Source of the DNA: Yoonia sp. R2331
GTDB taxonomy: Bacteria; Pseudomonadota; Alphaproteobacteria; Rhodobacterales; Rhodobacteraceae
Assembly (NCBI RefSeq): GCF_041103235.1
Contig: NZ_JBGCUN010000001.1
Location: forward strand, 62,001 to 126,000
Reading direction: 5' to 3'
DNA: 64,000 bases
Below are positions 1 to 8,689 of this stretch, piece by piece. Below the pieces are notes generated by a model, which saw nothing but the letters and a program-made list of their open reading frames with translations, was not told where the DNA came from and made no database searches. The translations under genes and the position numbers were made by a program. Within the stretch, counting starts at the first letter, position 1. Every line of letters starts with the position of its first letter.

Positions 1-2
1 TT

Positions 3-1493
3 GCCTATATTCGCAGGACCAGCGACATCTCAAACGCAGTTGCTGCGGTGCCAGAGACGTTGAAGGACCATCCGGGCCTTGCCTATGACCGCTACAATTG
101 GCTGGCCGATCAGGGCCGCTGGTCCGAGGCGGTGACAATGTTGCGCGCGCAATCTGTCAGCGCGGAAAAACTGGGCGAGCCGTTCCGCTGGTCTGGCTGG
201 CGGCGGTCGCTGGCGCGCTGGGAAATGCGCGAGGGGCGACCAGAGGTTGCCTATGAACTGGCGTCTCGGCATTTCCTGACTGAGGGGGCGTCTTATGCGG
301 ACCTCGAATGGCTTGCGGGCTTTGTGAAGTTGACAGATCTGGATGACGCAACCGCAGCTTTGGCGCATTTCAACGCCGCCCGCGCAGCCGTCGACAGCCC
401 GATTTCCGTGGCGCGCATGGCCTATTGGCAAGGTCGCGCGCATGAAACTTTGGGGGCGGCAGAGGCGGCGGAAACGGCCTATGCCGAAGCGGCGCAACAT
501 CAGACGGCGTTCTATGGCCTGCTGGCGGCCGAAAAGCTGGGCCGCACCATGGACCCGGCATTGGCCGCCACCGCCCCTGACTGGGACCCGACGATGATGG
601 ATCACGCGCTGGTCAAGGCGGGCTTTGCGCTTCTGGCGGCAGAGGAACGCGGCTTTGCCACGCAGTTCTTTGTGCAGGCCGGGCGGGACTTGCCTGCCAC
701 CGATCTTGCCCACGTGGGGGCGGCGTTGCGGGATGCGGACGAAGTCTATTACGCGGTGGCAATGGGCAAGGCGGCGGTCACCCAAGGAAAGATCGTGCCC
801 AGCATCTACTTTCCGCTGCACCCGCTTGCCGAAACGGACTTGAAGGTTGAACCCGCGCTGGCATTGGCGATTGCCCGCCGCGAAAGCGAATTCAACGCGG
901 GCGTCGGCAGCCCGGTAGGCGCGCTGGGGTTGATGCAGCTGATGCCCGCGACTGCAGAAGAGGTCGCAGGGTTCGAAGGCGTGGCCTATAGCCGCCCGCG
1001 CCTGACCGGCGATTGGGCCTATAACGCGCGGCTGGGGGATCGGTATCTGGCCGAGTTGACGGCGCAATTCGGACCTTCGGTCGTACACATTGCAGCGGGC
1101 TACAACGCTGGGCCAAGTCGCCCGGAAATCTGGATGGATGAACGCGGCGATCCAAGGTTGGGCGATGTCGATGTGGTCGACTGGATCGAGCACATCCCGT
1201 TCCGCGAAACCCGCAACTACGTGCAGCGCGTATCGGAATCGATCCCGATCTACCGCGCAAGGCTAAGCGGTGAATCGGCACCAATCCGGTTCACGGCACT
1301 TTTGCGCGGGGCAAAGCCTGTCGTCCGCCCGATTGCGCGCGGGCAGGCGCCAGTCCAAGGCGAAAGCGCGGTGACCGAGCAAGCGGTCAGCACATCGGAT
1401 GCCCCGCCGTTGCGCGCCGTGGCAAGACCCACCCGACCCAGCGGTCCCGCAGCGCCACCGGGCATCCGCCCCATTGCGCGCCCGGGCGAGTGA
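3..1493 (+). CDS. soluble lytic murein transglycosylase, 5' truncated by window edge
   Basis: The frame is open from base 3, so the true start and signal peptide lie upstream; 496 residues are visible. The first half is an Ala-rich helical region like the superhelical domain of Slt-type enzymes. The catalytic SLT domain (GH23) follows at about residues 275-400, with the Glu of RRESEFN, then GALGLMQLMPATA and AAGYNAG. Such enzymes cleave peptidoglycan glycan strands in the periplasm, forming 1,6-anhydro-muramic ends. The C-terminal tail is Pro/Arg/Ala-rich and contains RPIAR twice, probably disordered. The next gene is convergent and begins directly after the stop. Family is clear; substrate preference is inferred. 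Confidence 0.93.
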   Translation, partial: AYIRRTSDISNAVAAVPETLKDHPGLAYDRYNWLADQGRWSEAVTMLRAQSVSAEKLGEPFRWSGWRRSLARWEMREGRPEVAYELASRHFLTEGASYADLEWLAGFVKLTDLDDATAALAHFNAARAAVDSPISVARMAYWQGRAHETLGAAEAAETAYAEAAQHQTAFYGLLAAEKLGRTMDPALAATAPDWDPTMMDHALVKAGFALLAAEERGFATQFFVQAGRDLPATDLAHVGAALRDADEVYYAVAMGKAAVTQGKIVPSIYFPLHPLAETDLKVEPALALAIARRESEFNAGVGSPVGALGLMQLMPATAEEVAGFEGVAYSRPRLTGDWAYNARLGDRYLAELTAQFGPSVVHIAAGYNAGPSRPEIWMDERGDPRLGDVDVVDWIEHIPFRETRNYVQRVSESIPIYRARLSGESAPIRFTALLRGAKPVVRPIARGQAPVQGESAVTEQAVSTSDAPPLRAVARPTRPSGPAAPPGIRPIARPGE

Positions 1494-2357
1494 TCAGGCG
1501 CTGGCCCGGCTGCGCAGCAGGGTAAAGACGCCGGCAGCTACGACAATCATCGCCCCAATCGCGACGTGCAGTTCCAGCACCTCAGCAAAGACGAAGATGC
1601 CGATGGCGCTGCCAAAGACCAGTTGTAGATAGGCAAAGGGTTGAACGGCGCTCGCCTCTGCCACTTCGTAAGTCTTGATCAGCAGCCAGTGTCCCGTCGC
1701 ACCGGTGACACAAAGGATGCCCATTAACATCCAATCTTGCGTGCTCATCGGTTCCCAGAATCCGATGCCCATGGCCGTGGTCACAAGGCAGCCCACGGTG
1801 CCTGTCCAGAAAAAGCTGGTGGCAGTGGTGTCCTTGCGGGCTGCAAAGCGGGTCAGCAGGGAATAAAGCGCAAACATCAGCGCCGAGGTCAGCGCGACAA
1901 GCGCATAGGGGCTAAAGACCGCGACGCCGGGTTGCAGGATGATCAGGATGCCGACAAAGCCGATCCCAATCGCGACCCACCGCCGCCAGCCCACGCTTTC
2001 ACCCAGCACCGGTCCGGACAGGGCCGCGACCAGCAGCGGATAGCTGGCAAAGATCGCGAGGCTTTCGACAAGCCCCAGCAGCACAAAAGCCAACACCATC
2101 ACGTTAATCTCGAGCGCCAGAAGAACGCCGCGAAACGCCTGAAGGACGGGTTGGTCGGTGGTGGCGGCTGCCCGGATTGATCCAGCCTGACGGCGGGCAA
2201 TCGCAATCACGAAAGCCGCGAAGAACCAATAGCGGATCATCACGATCATCATCACGTTGTAGGTCTCTGCCAAATGCCGCGAAAGTCCGTCCTGTGTGGC
2301 AAAGATCAGCATGGTCAGCGACATCAGCGCGATGCCAAGGCGGGTATTGGACTGCAT
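1494..2357 (-). CDS. DMT-superfamily (EamA) transporter
   Basis: A 287-residue integral membrane protein with about ten hydrophobic helices in two EamA repeats, the usual length for drug/metabolite transporters of the inner membrane. The start at 2357 (MQSNTRLGIAL) is preferred because a longer frame would run through the upstream mnmD gene; mnmD stop and this start share one base (TGATG), so the two are probably translationally coupled. The substrate cannot be read from sequence; relatives export amino acids, purines or other metabolites. Confidence 0.88.
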   Translation of the reverse strand: MQSNTRLGIALMSLTMLIFATQDGLSRHLAETYNVMMIVMIRYWFFAAFVIAIARRQAGSIRAAATTDQPVLQAFRGVLLALEINVMVLAFVLLGLVESLAIFASYPLLVAALSGPVLGESVGWRRWVAIGIGFVGILIILQPGVAVFSPYALVALTSALMFALYSLLTRFAARKDTTATSFFWTGTVGCLVTTAMGIGFWEPMSTQDWMLMGILCVTGATGHWLLIKTYEVAEASAVQPFAYLQLVFGSAIGIFVFAEVLELHVAIGAMIVVAAGVFTLLRSRASA

Positions 2358-3040
2358 CAGCCGCGCCGCGCCGTGGTCATGTGCCGCTTGCGGCCAAAGC
2401 CGGGGATGCGGGCCACGACAAAGCCCGCGTCGGTCAGCGCCTGCCGCACATGACCGGCTGCCGAATAGGTGGCAGCAGAGCCGCCAGGGGCCGAGTGCGC
2501 GTGGACCTGCGCCAGCAGTTCGGGTTCCCAAAGCGCCGGGTTTTTGGCGGGCGAAAAGCCATCGAGGAACCACGCGTCGGCGCGGCCGTCCCAGGCAGGC
2601 AAGCTCCGACGCGCGTCGCCGGTGATCACGTTGAGCGTCAGGCTGTCGGTCAACTGTGTGGGCCCAGCATCGGGGGACCATTTCGACAAGAGTGTTTCGG
2701 TCAAAGGCGCGACCTCTGGGAATGCGGCCAGTGCGCGGGCCATGTCTGCGGTGGCCATCGGGAAAGCCTCAAAACTGGTAAAGGTCAGTTGCCCGGTCGC
2801 GCCTGCGGCATCCCATGCGGCCCATGTGGTTAAAAGGTTGAGGCCGGTGCCAAAGCCAAGCTCTGCAATGTGGAAATCGCCGCGAAACCGCGCGGGCAGG
2901 TCGTTGCCTGCCAGAAACACGTGTCGGGTTTCCTCTAACCCGCCGGAGAGCGAATAGTAAGGGTCGTCAAATTGGGTGGAGACAGGAACGGCACCGTGAT
3001 CGGTATCGCGCCAGTCAAGCGTTGCGGTCTGGTCGGTCAT
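2357..3040 (-). CDS. mnmD: MnmD-like tRNA 5-methylaminomethyl-2-thiouridine methyltransferase
   Basis: A 227-residue protein matching the N-terminal methyltransferase half of MnmC. The SAM-binding signature is visible as AELGFGTGLNLL (about residues 60-71), and the DAWFLDGFSPAKNPALW block typical of MnmC/MnmD follows near residue 155. The reaction is methylation of nm5s2U to mnm5s2U at the tRNA wobble position. In enterobacteria this domain is fused to an FAD oxidoreductase; here that partner appears as a separate divergent gene starting 50 bases away, a split-MnmC arrangement. Confidence 0.9.
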   Translation of the reverse strand: MTDQTATLDWRDTDHGAVPVSTQFDDPYYSLSGGLEETRHVFLAGNDLPARFRGDFHIAELGFGTGLNLLTTWAAWDAAGATGQLTFTSFEAFPMATADMARALAAFPEVAPLTETLLSKWSPDAGPTQLTDSLTLNVITGDARRSLPAWDGRADAWFLDGFSPAKNPALWEPELLAQVHAHSAPGGSAATYSAAGHVRQALTDAGFVVARIPGFGRKRHMTTARRG

Positions 3041-3089
3041 GCGGCTTTGCCTTAGGTGTCAGGCAGACTTTGCACGAGGGATGCACCAA

Positions 3090-4097
3090 ATGGCAATCGC
3101 GGACGTCACGGTGATGGGGGCAGGCATCTTTGGCCTGTCGGTCGCCTATGCCTGTGTGTTGCGCGGCGCAAAAGTGCGGGTTATCGACCCCGGTGGCGTG
3201 GCCGCCGGAGCTTCTGGCGGAGTGGTGGGGGCGCTGGCCCCCCATGTGCCAGAAAACTGGAACCCCAAGAAAGCGTTTCAGCTGGACAGCCTGCTGATGG
3301 CAGAGGACTTTTGGGCCGGTGTCGCCACCAAAGCCGGGTTGCCCACGGGCTACGCCAGATCAGGTCGTTTGCAGCCGCTGGCCGATGACCGCGCCGTTGC
3401 ACATGCGCGCCGACGGGCGATGACAGCGCTGGATCACTGGGGCGATGATGCGACATGGGACGTGATCCCAGCGCAAGGTGCCCCGTGGGAGCCGCATTCG
3501 CCCACTGGACTTTTGATTCACGACACGCTGTCGGCGCTGATACATCCGCGACGGGCCACCACCGCGCTGGCAGCAGCTGTGAAGGCGCAGGGCGGAGAGA
3601 TCGGCGCAGAGGGCGCGACCGAAGGGCAGGTTGTCTGGGCCACAGGCTGGCAAGGGCTGGACGGAGGTCTTGGCAATGGCGTCAAAGGGCAGGCGGCATT
3701 GCTGGAATATGATGCGCGGGGCGCGCCGCAACTTTTTGCCGATAGCTTGCATATCATTCCGCACGGCGACGGCACGGTGGCAGTTGGGTCCACGTCAGAG
3801 CGTGACTTTGTGGATGCTTGCAGCACCGATGCCACGCTTGAGGATGTGATCACACGTGCCCGCGCGGCGATGCCGGTGCTCGCGGATGCGCCCGTTATTG
3901 CGCGGTGGGCTGGGGTTCGCCCGCGCGCCAAAAGCCGCGCGCCGCTCTTGGGGCATCATCCGCTGCACCCCGGTCAGTTCATCGCCAATGGCGGCTTCAA
4001 GATCGGGTTTGGCATGGCCCCCAAAGTGGGTGAGGTCATGGCCGATTTGGTGCTTGAGGGGCGCGACACAATCCCGGACGGGTTCAGCGTGGCCTAG
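3090..4097 (+). CDS. FAD-dependent oxidoreductase, probable MnmC C-terminal counterpart
   Basis: A 335-residue DAO-family flavoprotein. The dinucleotide-binding motif VMGAGIFGLSVAYA is at the N-terminus and the C-terminal ANGGFKIGFGMAP segment resembles the FAD-contacting end of MnmC and ThiO-type oxidases. Start 3090 is chosen over the ATG at 3081 because the purine-rich GAGGG sits at proper spacing and the glycine motif begins nine residues later. Its position divergent to mnmD supports removal of the carboxymethyl group of cmnm5(s2)U in tRNA; amino-acid oxidase activity is the alternative. Confidence 0.82.
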   Translation: MAIADVTVMGAGIFGLSVAYACVLRGAKVRVIDPGGVAAGASGGVVGALAPHVPENWNPKKAFQLDSLLMAEDFWAGVATKAGLPTGYARSGRLQPLADDRAVAHARRRAMTALDHWGDDATWDVIPAQGAPWEPHSPTGLLIHDTLSALIHPRRATTALAAAVKAQGGEIGAEGATEGQVVWATGWQGLDGGLGNGVKGQAALLEYDARGAPQLFADSLHIIPHGDGTVAVGSTSERDFVDACSTDATLEDVITRARAAMPVLADAPVIARWAGVRPRAKSRAPLLGHHPLHPGQFIANGGFKIGFGMAPKVGEVMADLVLEGRDTIPDGFSVA

Positions 4098-4882
4098 CGC
4101 GCGCTGGCCTGCATACAAAGCCGCCCATCCGGTCCGCGCACCCAATAGGCACCATCCCTGCCGCAGAGCGTTGCGATTTCATCGACCATGAGCGGGGCCG
4201 TGGCGCGGTAAGTGAATTCCGAAAGCGCACTTATCCGCCGCGACGCCTGCCCCATCAGCAGATGTGCCAAGAGCGGCCCGTGCACGATCAGGCCTGAATA
4301 TCCCTCAACGCCCTGAGCATAGGGCGTGTCATAGTGGATGCGGTGGCCGTTGAAGGTCAGGGCAGAGTATCGAAACAACATCGTGGGATCAAAGCGGATC
4401 TCCTCTTCCCAGTCCGCAACCGTTGGGGCCTGCGGCGGGGTAGCGGGTTGTGCATCGCTTTTGGGGCGATAGACGAGTTCCTGATACTCGGTCAGTGCAA
4501 GCGTCTGGCGTTGGCGGATGTCATGGCGCAGCCGGACAAAGGCCAATGGGCCGGAGCGTCCTGACTTGCGTGTGATGCTGTCAATGCGGGTGATCTTTTC
4601 CGCGCGCACACCGGCCAGCAATGGGCGGTGAAAGGTCAGCTTACCTGCCGCCCACATGCGGCGCAGCGGCCCCACTTCGGGCAATAACGCCCCGGTGGCG
4701 GGGTGTCCGTCGCTGCCAAGGGCATCGGGCGGTTGCGGATCCCAAAAGTAGATATGATGCGCAAAGGGCGGCAAGGCATCGCCCGCTTGCAGCGTTGGTG
4801 GTGCGCCCAGCGTGGCCTGCAAGGCGCGCGCGCGGGCGGGGTCCATCACGTCGATCAGGGTTTGAACTTGGTCACTGGTCAT
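4094..4882 (-). CDS. MaoC/FAS1-like dehydratase family protein
   Basis: A 262-residue protein with two hot-dog segments. The N-terminal half resembles FAS1/HTD2-type dehydratases; the C-terminal half contains FNGHRIHYDTPYA followed by GLIVHGPLLA, the hydratase signature with Asp/His. Close relatives act on acyl-CoA substrates, for example mesaconyl-C4-CoA hydratases. Start 4882 (MTSDQVQ) is used because the upstream extension overlaps the divergent VOC gene and looks non-coding. Its 3' end overlaps the FAD oxidoreductase by four bases. The exact substrate is unknown. Confidence 0.78.
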   Translation of the reverse strand: MTSDQVQTLIDVMDPARARALQATLGAPPTLQAGDALPPFAHHIYFWDPQPPDALGSDGHPATGALLPEVGPLRRMWAAGKLTFHRPLLAGVRAEKITRIDSITRKSGRSGPLAFVRLRHDIRQRQTLALTEYQELVYRPKSDAQPATPPQAPTVADWEEEIRFDPTMLFRYSALTFNGHRIHYDTPYAQGVEGYSGLIVHGPLLAHLLMGQASRRISALSEFTYRATAPLMVDEIATLCGRDGAYWVRGPDGRLCMQASAR

Positions 4883-4920
4883 CCATATGTGGTCGCAGGA
4901 AATCTGTGGGGGTGCAAACC

Positions 4921-5310
4921 ATGAAACTGACTGGCCTGGACCATCTGGTGCTGACGGTTGCGGATATCGACGCCACCATCGCGTTCTATTGCGACGTGTT
5001 GGGGATGGAGGTCGAGGTGTTTTATCCCGCCGATGGGTCGCGGCGTGTCGCGCTGACCTTTGGGACACAAAAGATCAACTTGCACGCCGCGGCCGCTCCG
5101 TTTGAACCCAAAGCAAAAGCGGCAACACCGGGCAGTGCCGATCTTTGCTTTTTGACCGCCACACCGCTGGCGGAGTGGCAGGCGCACCTGGGCGACAGGG
5201 TTATCATGGGGCCGGTCGCGCGCACTGGCGCACAGGGACCGATCACATCGCTTTATCTGCGCGACCCGGACGGCAACCTGATCGAGGTTGCCACACAGGA
5301 TAACGGCTGA
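4921..5310 (+). CDS. VOC-superfamily (glyoxalase-like) protein
   Basis: A 129-residue single VOC protein made of two beta-alpha-beta-beta-beta modules: GLDHLVLTVADIDATIAFY at the N-terminus and SLYLRDPDGNLIEVA at the C-terminus. The conserved His and the terminal Glu are candidate metal ligands, as in glyoxalase I, fosfomycin-resistance proteins and ring-cleaving dioxygenases. A divergent promoter region of only about 38 bases separates it from the MaoC-like gene. The reaction cannot be assigned. Confidence 0.8.
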   Translation: MKLTGLDHLVLTVADIDATIAFYCDVLGMEVEVFYPADGSRRVALTFGTQKINLHAAAAPFEPKAKAATPGSADLCFLTATPLAEWQAHLGDRVIMGPVARTGAQGPITSLYLRDPDGNLIEVATQDNG

Positions 5311-5317
5311 GGTTTGT

Positions 5318-5848
5318 TCAGGTCAGGGCGCGCAGGGCGGTCATCAGGTCCGTCAATGCCTTGATATTCTGTTCATTTATCAGCTTTCCGGCATCGTCGA
5401 ACTGGCTGCCGCTGGCGGCCACCATCACCTCTGGTCCCTGAAGGATCATTGGGCGGAACGGGGTCATGGCGTGGCGCAGCGCGTATTGCGCGCGTTCGCC
5501 GCCCGCACGCCCAGCTGCTGCTGACATGATTGCCACGGGCTTACCCGACCACGGGCTGCCCTTGGTGCGGCTGACCCAATCGAGTGCGTTTTTGAGGCTG
5601 CCGGACAAGGATTTGTTGTATTCCGGCGTTGCGATGATCACTGCATCTGCCGTGGCAATTTGGTCTGCAAGGGTCTGGACCGCTGCGGGGATGCCCTCTG
5701 CCGTTTCAAGATCTCCGTCATAAAGCGGCAGGCGAATGTCCCCTTCGATAAATGTGTCGGCTGCAAATAGCTTTGCTGCGTTACGCATCAGTTTGGTGTT
5801 GGTGCTGTCGGCGCGCAGGCTGCCCGAGAGGCCAAGTAGCGTGGTCAT
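5318..5848 (-). CDS. NADPH-dependent FMN reductase family protein
   Basis: A 176-residue flavodoxin-fold reductase. The N-terminal LLGLSGSLRADSTNT is the FMN phosphate-binding loop and ATPEYNKSLSGSLKNALDW is the family's second flavin-contact motif. Relatives include chromate/quinone reductases and azoreductases that transfer electrons from NAD(P)H to FMN or quinones in the cytoplasm. It is divergent from the TPP enzyme; the 118 bases between them must contain both promoters. Confidence 0.88.
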   Translation of the reverse strand: MTTLLGLSGSLRADSTNTKLMRNAAKLFAADTFIEGDIRLPLYDGDLETAEGIPAAVQTLADQIATADAVIIATPEYNKSLSGSLKNALDWVSRTKGSPWSGKPVAIMSAAAGRAGGERAQYALRHAMTPFRPMILQGPEVMVAASGSQFDDAGKLINEQNIKALTDLMTALRALT

Positions 5849-5966
5849 GGTGATGTCCTTTGTCGTTTCAACTTACTTAGCGGCCTTGTGTCTTCTGCCA
5901 AGTGGGTTGTCACTGCGCCATGGCTCACCCAATGTGCGGCCATGCAGAGGCAAGAGGTTCGGCACG

Positions 5967-7610
5967 ATGCGGCACGGCGGAAAAATCCTGAGTGATCAGT
6001 TGGTGAAACTGGGGGTCCGACGGGTCTTTTCTGTTCCGGGAGAGAGCTTTCTGGCCGCCCTTGACGGGTTGCGTGACAGCGGCATTCAGAATGTGGTCTG
6101 CCGCCAAGAGGGTGGGGCCGCGATGATGGCCGAGGCCTATGGCAAAATGACCGGTCAGCCCGGTGTGTGTTTTGTCACGCGGGGGCCGGGGGCCACAAAC
6201 GCCAGTGCGGGCGTGCATGTTGCGATGCAGGACAGCACGCCGATGCTGCTGTTTGTGGGCCAGATCGACAATCGACAAAACGATCGCGAGACCTTTCAGG
6301 AGGTGGACTACCGCGCCATGTTTGGTGGTTTGGCGAAATGGGCAGCACAGGTCGACCAGACAGAGCGTCTGCCGGAGTACATCGCGCGGGCCTGGCGGAT
6401 GGCCACGTCCGGAAGGCCCGGGCCGGTTGTTCTGGCATTGCCGGAGAATATGCTGAGCGCCAGTGCGGACGTGCCGGATTTTGAAGGCACCATTTTGCCG
6501 GACAATGCCAGACAGTTTGAGAGTGCGACACTTTTTTCCGAAACGCTTGACGAGGCGGTTCGGCCCCTGATTGTCGTGGGCGGGCCACATTGGTCGGCGC
6601 TGGCCCAGACCCAGTTGCAGAACTATGCGCAAGTAATGGGTGTGCCGGTTGTGACATCATTTCGCAGGCAGGACTATATCGACAACCGCCATGAAAACTT
6701 TGCGGGCGCGCTGAATGTGGGCATGGATCCCGCCCTTGCCCAGCGCGTGCGCGACGCGGATTGCTTGCTGTTGTTAGGGACGCGGTTTGGCGACATTCCG
6801 ACACAAGGTTACGGCCTTGTGGATGTTGGTGGGTCGGGCAAGACGATTATGCATGTTCATGCAGATGCAGCGGAAATCGGTCGGGTCTATGGTGCGACTT
6901 ACGGTTGGGTGAACCGCGCGGATTATGCCATCGCAGCGCTTTGGCAGGGCGCACAGAAACGCAAAGCGCCCAAGCCGTCGGAATGGTTGAAAGCTGCGCG
7001 GCGTGATGCTGAAAAGTGGCAGCAGCCGCAGGAAAGCCCGGGTGCAGTGAAGCAGGAACAGGTGATCAAGTGGCTGTCCGACACTCTGCCGGAAGATGCC
7101 ATTCTGGCCAGTGGTGCGGGCAATTACGCAGCATGGTTGCATCGCTATTTTTTGCATAAGGGCTATGGCACCCAATTGGCGCCCACCTCTGGCAGTATGG
7201 GCTATGGGTTCCCTGCCGCTGTGTCGGCATCGCTGGAGTACCCCGGACGTGATGTGGTGTGTCTGGCCGGAGACGGCTGTTTTCAGATGACCCTGAACGA
7301 GATGTCGACGGCCATGCAGCACGGGGCGAAGCCGATTGTGATCGTGATGAACAATGGTCGTTATGGCACCATCCGGATGCATCAGGAAAAGACCTATCCG
7401 GGGCGGGTGTCGGGGACGGATTGCGCTTCGCCCGATTACGCAGCCCTTGCGCGGGCCTATGGCGGGCATGGAGAGACGGTGACAGATGGTGCGGAATTCG
7501 CGGCGGCCTTTGACCGTGCGCGGGCCAGCGGTGTGCTTGCGGTGATCGAATGCGTGCTGGACCCGGACGTGTTGAGCACCGGGCAGCGCCTGAGTGATCT
7601 GTCGCATTGA
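5967..7610 (+). CDS. thiamine-pyrophosphate-dependent enzyme of the acetolactate synthase family
   Basis: A 547-residue three-domain TPP enzyme. VFSVPGESFLAALD and the Glu of CRQEGGAAMMAEAYG form the N-terminal cofactor-activating site; a central domain follows. The TPP/Mg motif GDGCFQMTLNEM ending in NN is at about residues 433-463. Length and architecture match acetolactate synthase-like decarboxylases, but no regulatory subunit gene is adjacent, so a catabolic role (glyoxylate carboligase-, sulfoacetaldehyde- or benzoylformate-type) is equally possible. Start 5967 follows a GAGG and excludes a long upstream extension that overlaps the divergent gene. Confidence 0.85.
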   Translation: MRHGGKILSDQLVKLGVRRVFSVPGESFLAALDGLRDSGIQNVVCRQEGGAAMMAEAYGKMTGQPGVCFVTRGPGATNASAGVHVAMQDSTPMLLFVGQIDNRQNDRETFQEVDYRAMFGGLAKWAAQVDQTERLPEYIARAWRMATSGRPGPVVLALPENMLSASADVPDFEGTILPDNARQFESATLFSETLDEAVRPLIVVGGPHWSALAQTQLQNYAQVMGVPVVTSFRRQDYIDNRHENFAGALNVGMDPALAQRVRDADCLLLLGTRFGDIPTQGYGLVDVGGSGKTIMHVHADAAEIGRVYGATYGWVNRADYAIAALWQGAQKRKAPKPSEWLKAARRDAEKWQQPQESPGAVKQEQVIKWLSDTLPEDAILASGAGNYAAWLHRYFLHKGYGTQLAPTSGSMGYGFPAAVSASLEYPGRDVVCLAGDGCFQMTLNEMSTAMQHGAKPIVIVMNNGRYGTIRMHQEKTYPGRVSGTDCASPDYAALARAYGGHGETVTDGAEFAAAFDRARASGVLAVIECVLDPDVLSTGQRLSDLSH

Positions 7611-7658
7611 GCGCGCAAAGCGCGCGCACGATGTTTTGCGCCGCGTTCCGCGTCGCGG

Positions 7659-7692
7659 TGCCTCCGGCGGGGATTATTCTGGCCAGAAGAAG
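7659..7692 (+). repeat. dispersed intergenic repeat, copy A
   Basis: This 34-base segment contains TGCCTCCGGCGGGGAT followed by TGGCCAGAAGAAG. It recurs after genes or between genes at 39904, 49551 and 56092, as a diverged coding copy at 13201 and as a fragment near 14749. It is preceded by a GCGCGC-rich inverted repeat and followed directly by the CTAGGGTC palindrome. Confidence 0.8.
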
Positions 7693-7710
7693 CTAGGGTC
7701 AGGACCCTAG
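7693..7710. repeat. perfect palindrome CTAGGGTC-AG-GACCCTAG at bluB 3' end
   Basis: Two 8-base arms separated by two bases. The right arm contains the bluB stop codon (CTA on this strand at 7707-7709). A near-identical palindrome is placed the same way at 63657-63674. It may act as a transcript-end hairpin, although no T-tract follows. Confidence 0.7.
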
Positions 7711-8330
7711 ACCACGCGCCACCGGGTTGCGGTGTTTTCCTGCCAGTTTGTGCGGTGCAGCAAGGGTGTGTCGTCCTGGGTTTCGGCGTGGCCGAGGCAG
7801 AGATAGGCGGTCAGGGTCCAGTTGGCGGGGGCATTGAGACTGCTTTGCAGCGCAGCTGCGTCGAGGATTGAAACCCATCCAACCCCAATGTTTTCGGCCC
7901 GTGCGGCAAGCCAGAGCGTGTGGATTGCGGCAACGGTCGAATAGTTGAGCATCTCGGGCATGGTCTGGCGGCCAAGGCCGTGACCTGCCGCAGGGTCCGT
8001 TTCGGTAAAGATGGCAAGGTGAATCGGGGCGTCGCGCAGGCCGGCGAGCTTCAAGCGGTCGTAGGCGGCGCGCCGTTCACTGGTGTAGCGTTTGGCGGCC
8101 TTTGTGTTGGCGGCTTCGAAGTTGGCAATCACCGTGTCGCGCAGGGCTGGCGTTTCAACCTGCATGATACGCCAGGGGCGGGCGTTGCCCACAGAAGGGG
8201 CCAGATCCATTGCGGATTTCAGGCGGTCCAAGACCGCGGGGTCAACTGGATCGGTGCGGAAGTGGCGGACATCACGTCGCCATTCCAGGATGTCATGCAG
8301 CGCGCTGCGATGGGCCTTTGTCAGGATCAC
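7707..8330 (-). CDS. bluB: 5,6-dimethylbenzimidazole synthase
   Basis: A 207-residue nitroreductase-fold protein. RRDVRHFRTDPVD near the N-terminus is the FMN-contact segment and DLAPSVGNARPWRIMQV is the BluB hallmark. BluB uses oxygen to fragment reduced FMN into dimethylbenzimidazole, the lower ligand of cobalamin, so its presence indicates aerobic lower-ligand synthesis. It is the last gene of a minus-strand run and overlaps the preceding Lin0512 gene by four bases (ATGA), supporting co-translation with cobO. Confidence 0.95.
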   Translation of the reverse strand: MILTKAHRSALHDILEWRRDVRHFRTDPVDPAVLDRLKSAMDLAPSVGNARPWRIMQVETPALRDTVIANFEAANTKAAKRYTSERRAAYDRLKLAGLRDAPIHLAIFTETDPAAGHGLGRQTMPEMLNYSTVAAIHTLWLAARAENIGVGWVSILDAAALQSSLNAPANWTLTAYLCLGHAETQDDTPLLHRTNWQENTATRWRVV

Positions 8331-8689
8331 GCAGGCGACCAGTTTGCGGCTTGATTGGGCAGGAACGCTTCGATCGCGGCGGTGGCGATGACGATGGTAT
8401 TGCCGGTCTGGGGGTGAGTGGAGTTCAGCCCGCCTTTGACGGCTGTCACGGTCGCATGACCACGTGGCAGCAGGGCGGCAAGCTTGGCAGTGTCGATTTG
8501 ATCCGGGTCTTGCACGCCGATGGTGACGGAAATGCGCATCTGTTCGTGCGGGATGTCGAGTACCTCGAACATCGGAATTGAGGAATGCCGCATCGCGTCT
8601 TCTATCGCGCGAGAGGCGGCCTTTTGATAATCCATGCCATAGAGGTCATTGCCCATGCCCATTTCGATGATGAAACGCTGATCTGTCAT
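8327..8689 (-). CDS. Lin0512 family protein, copy 1
   Basis: A 120-residue conserved protein of unknown function. FIIEMGMGNDLYGMDYQKAA starts the domain, and a mid-protein IxVTIGVQDPDQIDT segment precedes VTAVKGGLN. It belongs to the small Lin0512 family, known only as conserved hypothetical. It overlaps bluB at its 3' end and the second Lin0512 gene at its 5' end, each by four bases. The embedding between cobO and bluB suggests a cobalamin-related job, but this is inference. Confidence 0.85.
   Translation of the reverse strand: MTDQRFIIEMGMGNDLYGMDYQKAASRAIEDAMRHSSIPMFEVLDIPHEQMRISVTIGVQDPDQIDTAKLAALLPRGHATVTAVKGGLNSTHPQTGNTIVIATAAIEAFLPNQAANWSPA

Noticed and set aside
30-1193. 387-codon open frame on the minus strand opposite the transglycosylase
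   Set aside because: Shadow of GC-rich coding DNA; the product has no domain and the plus-strand protein is a clear Slt enzyme.
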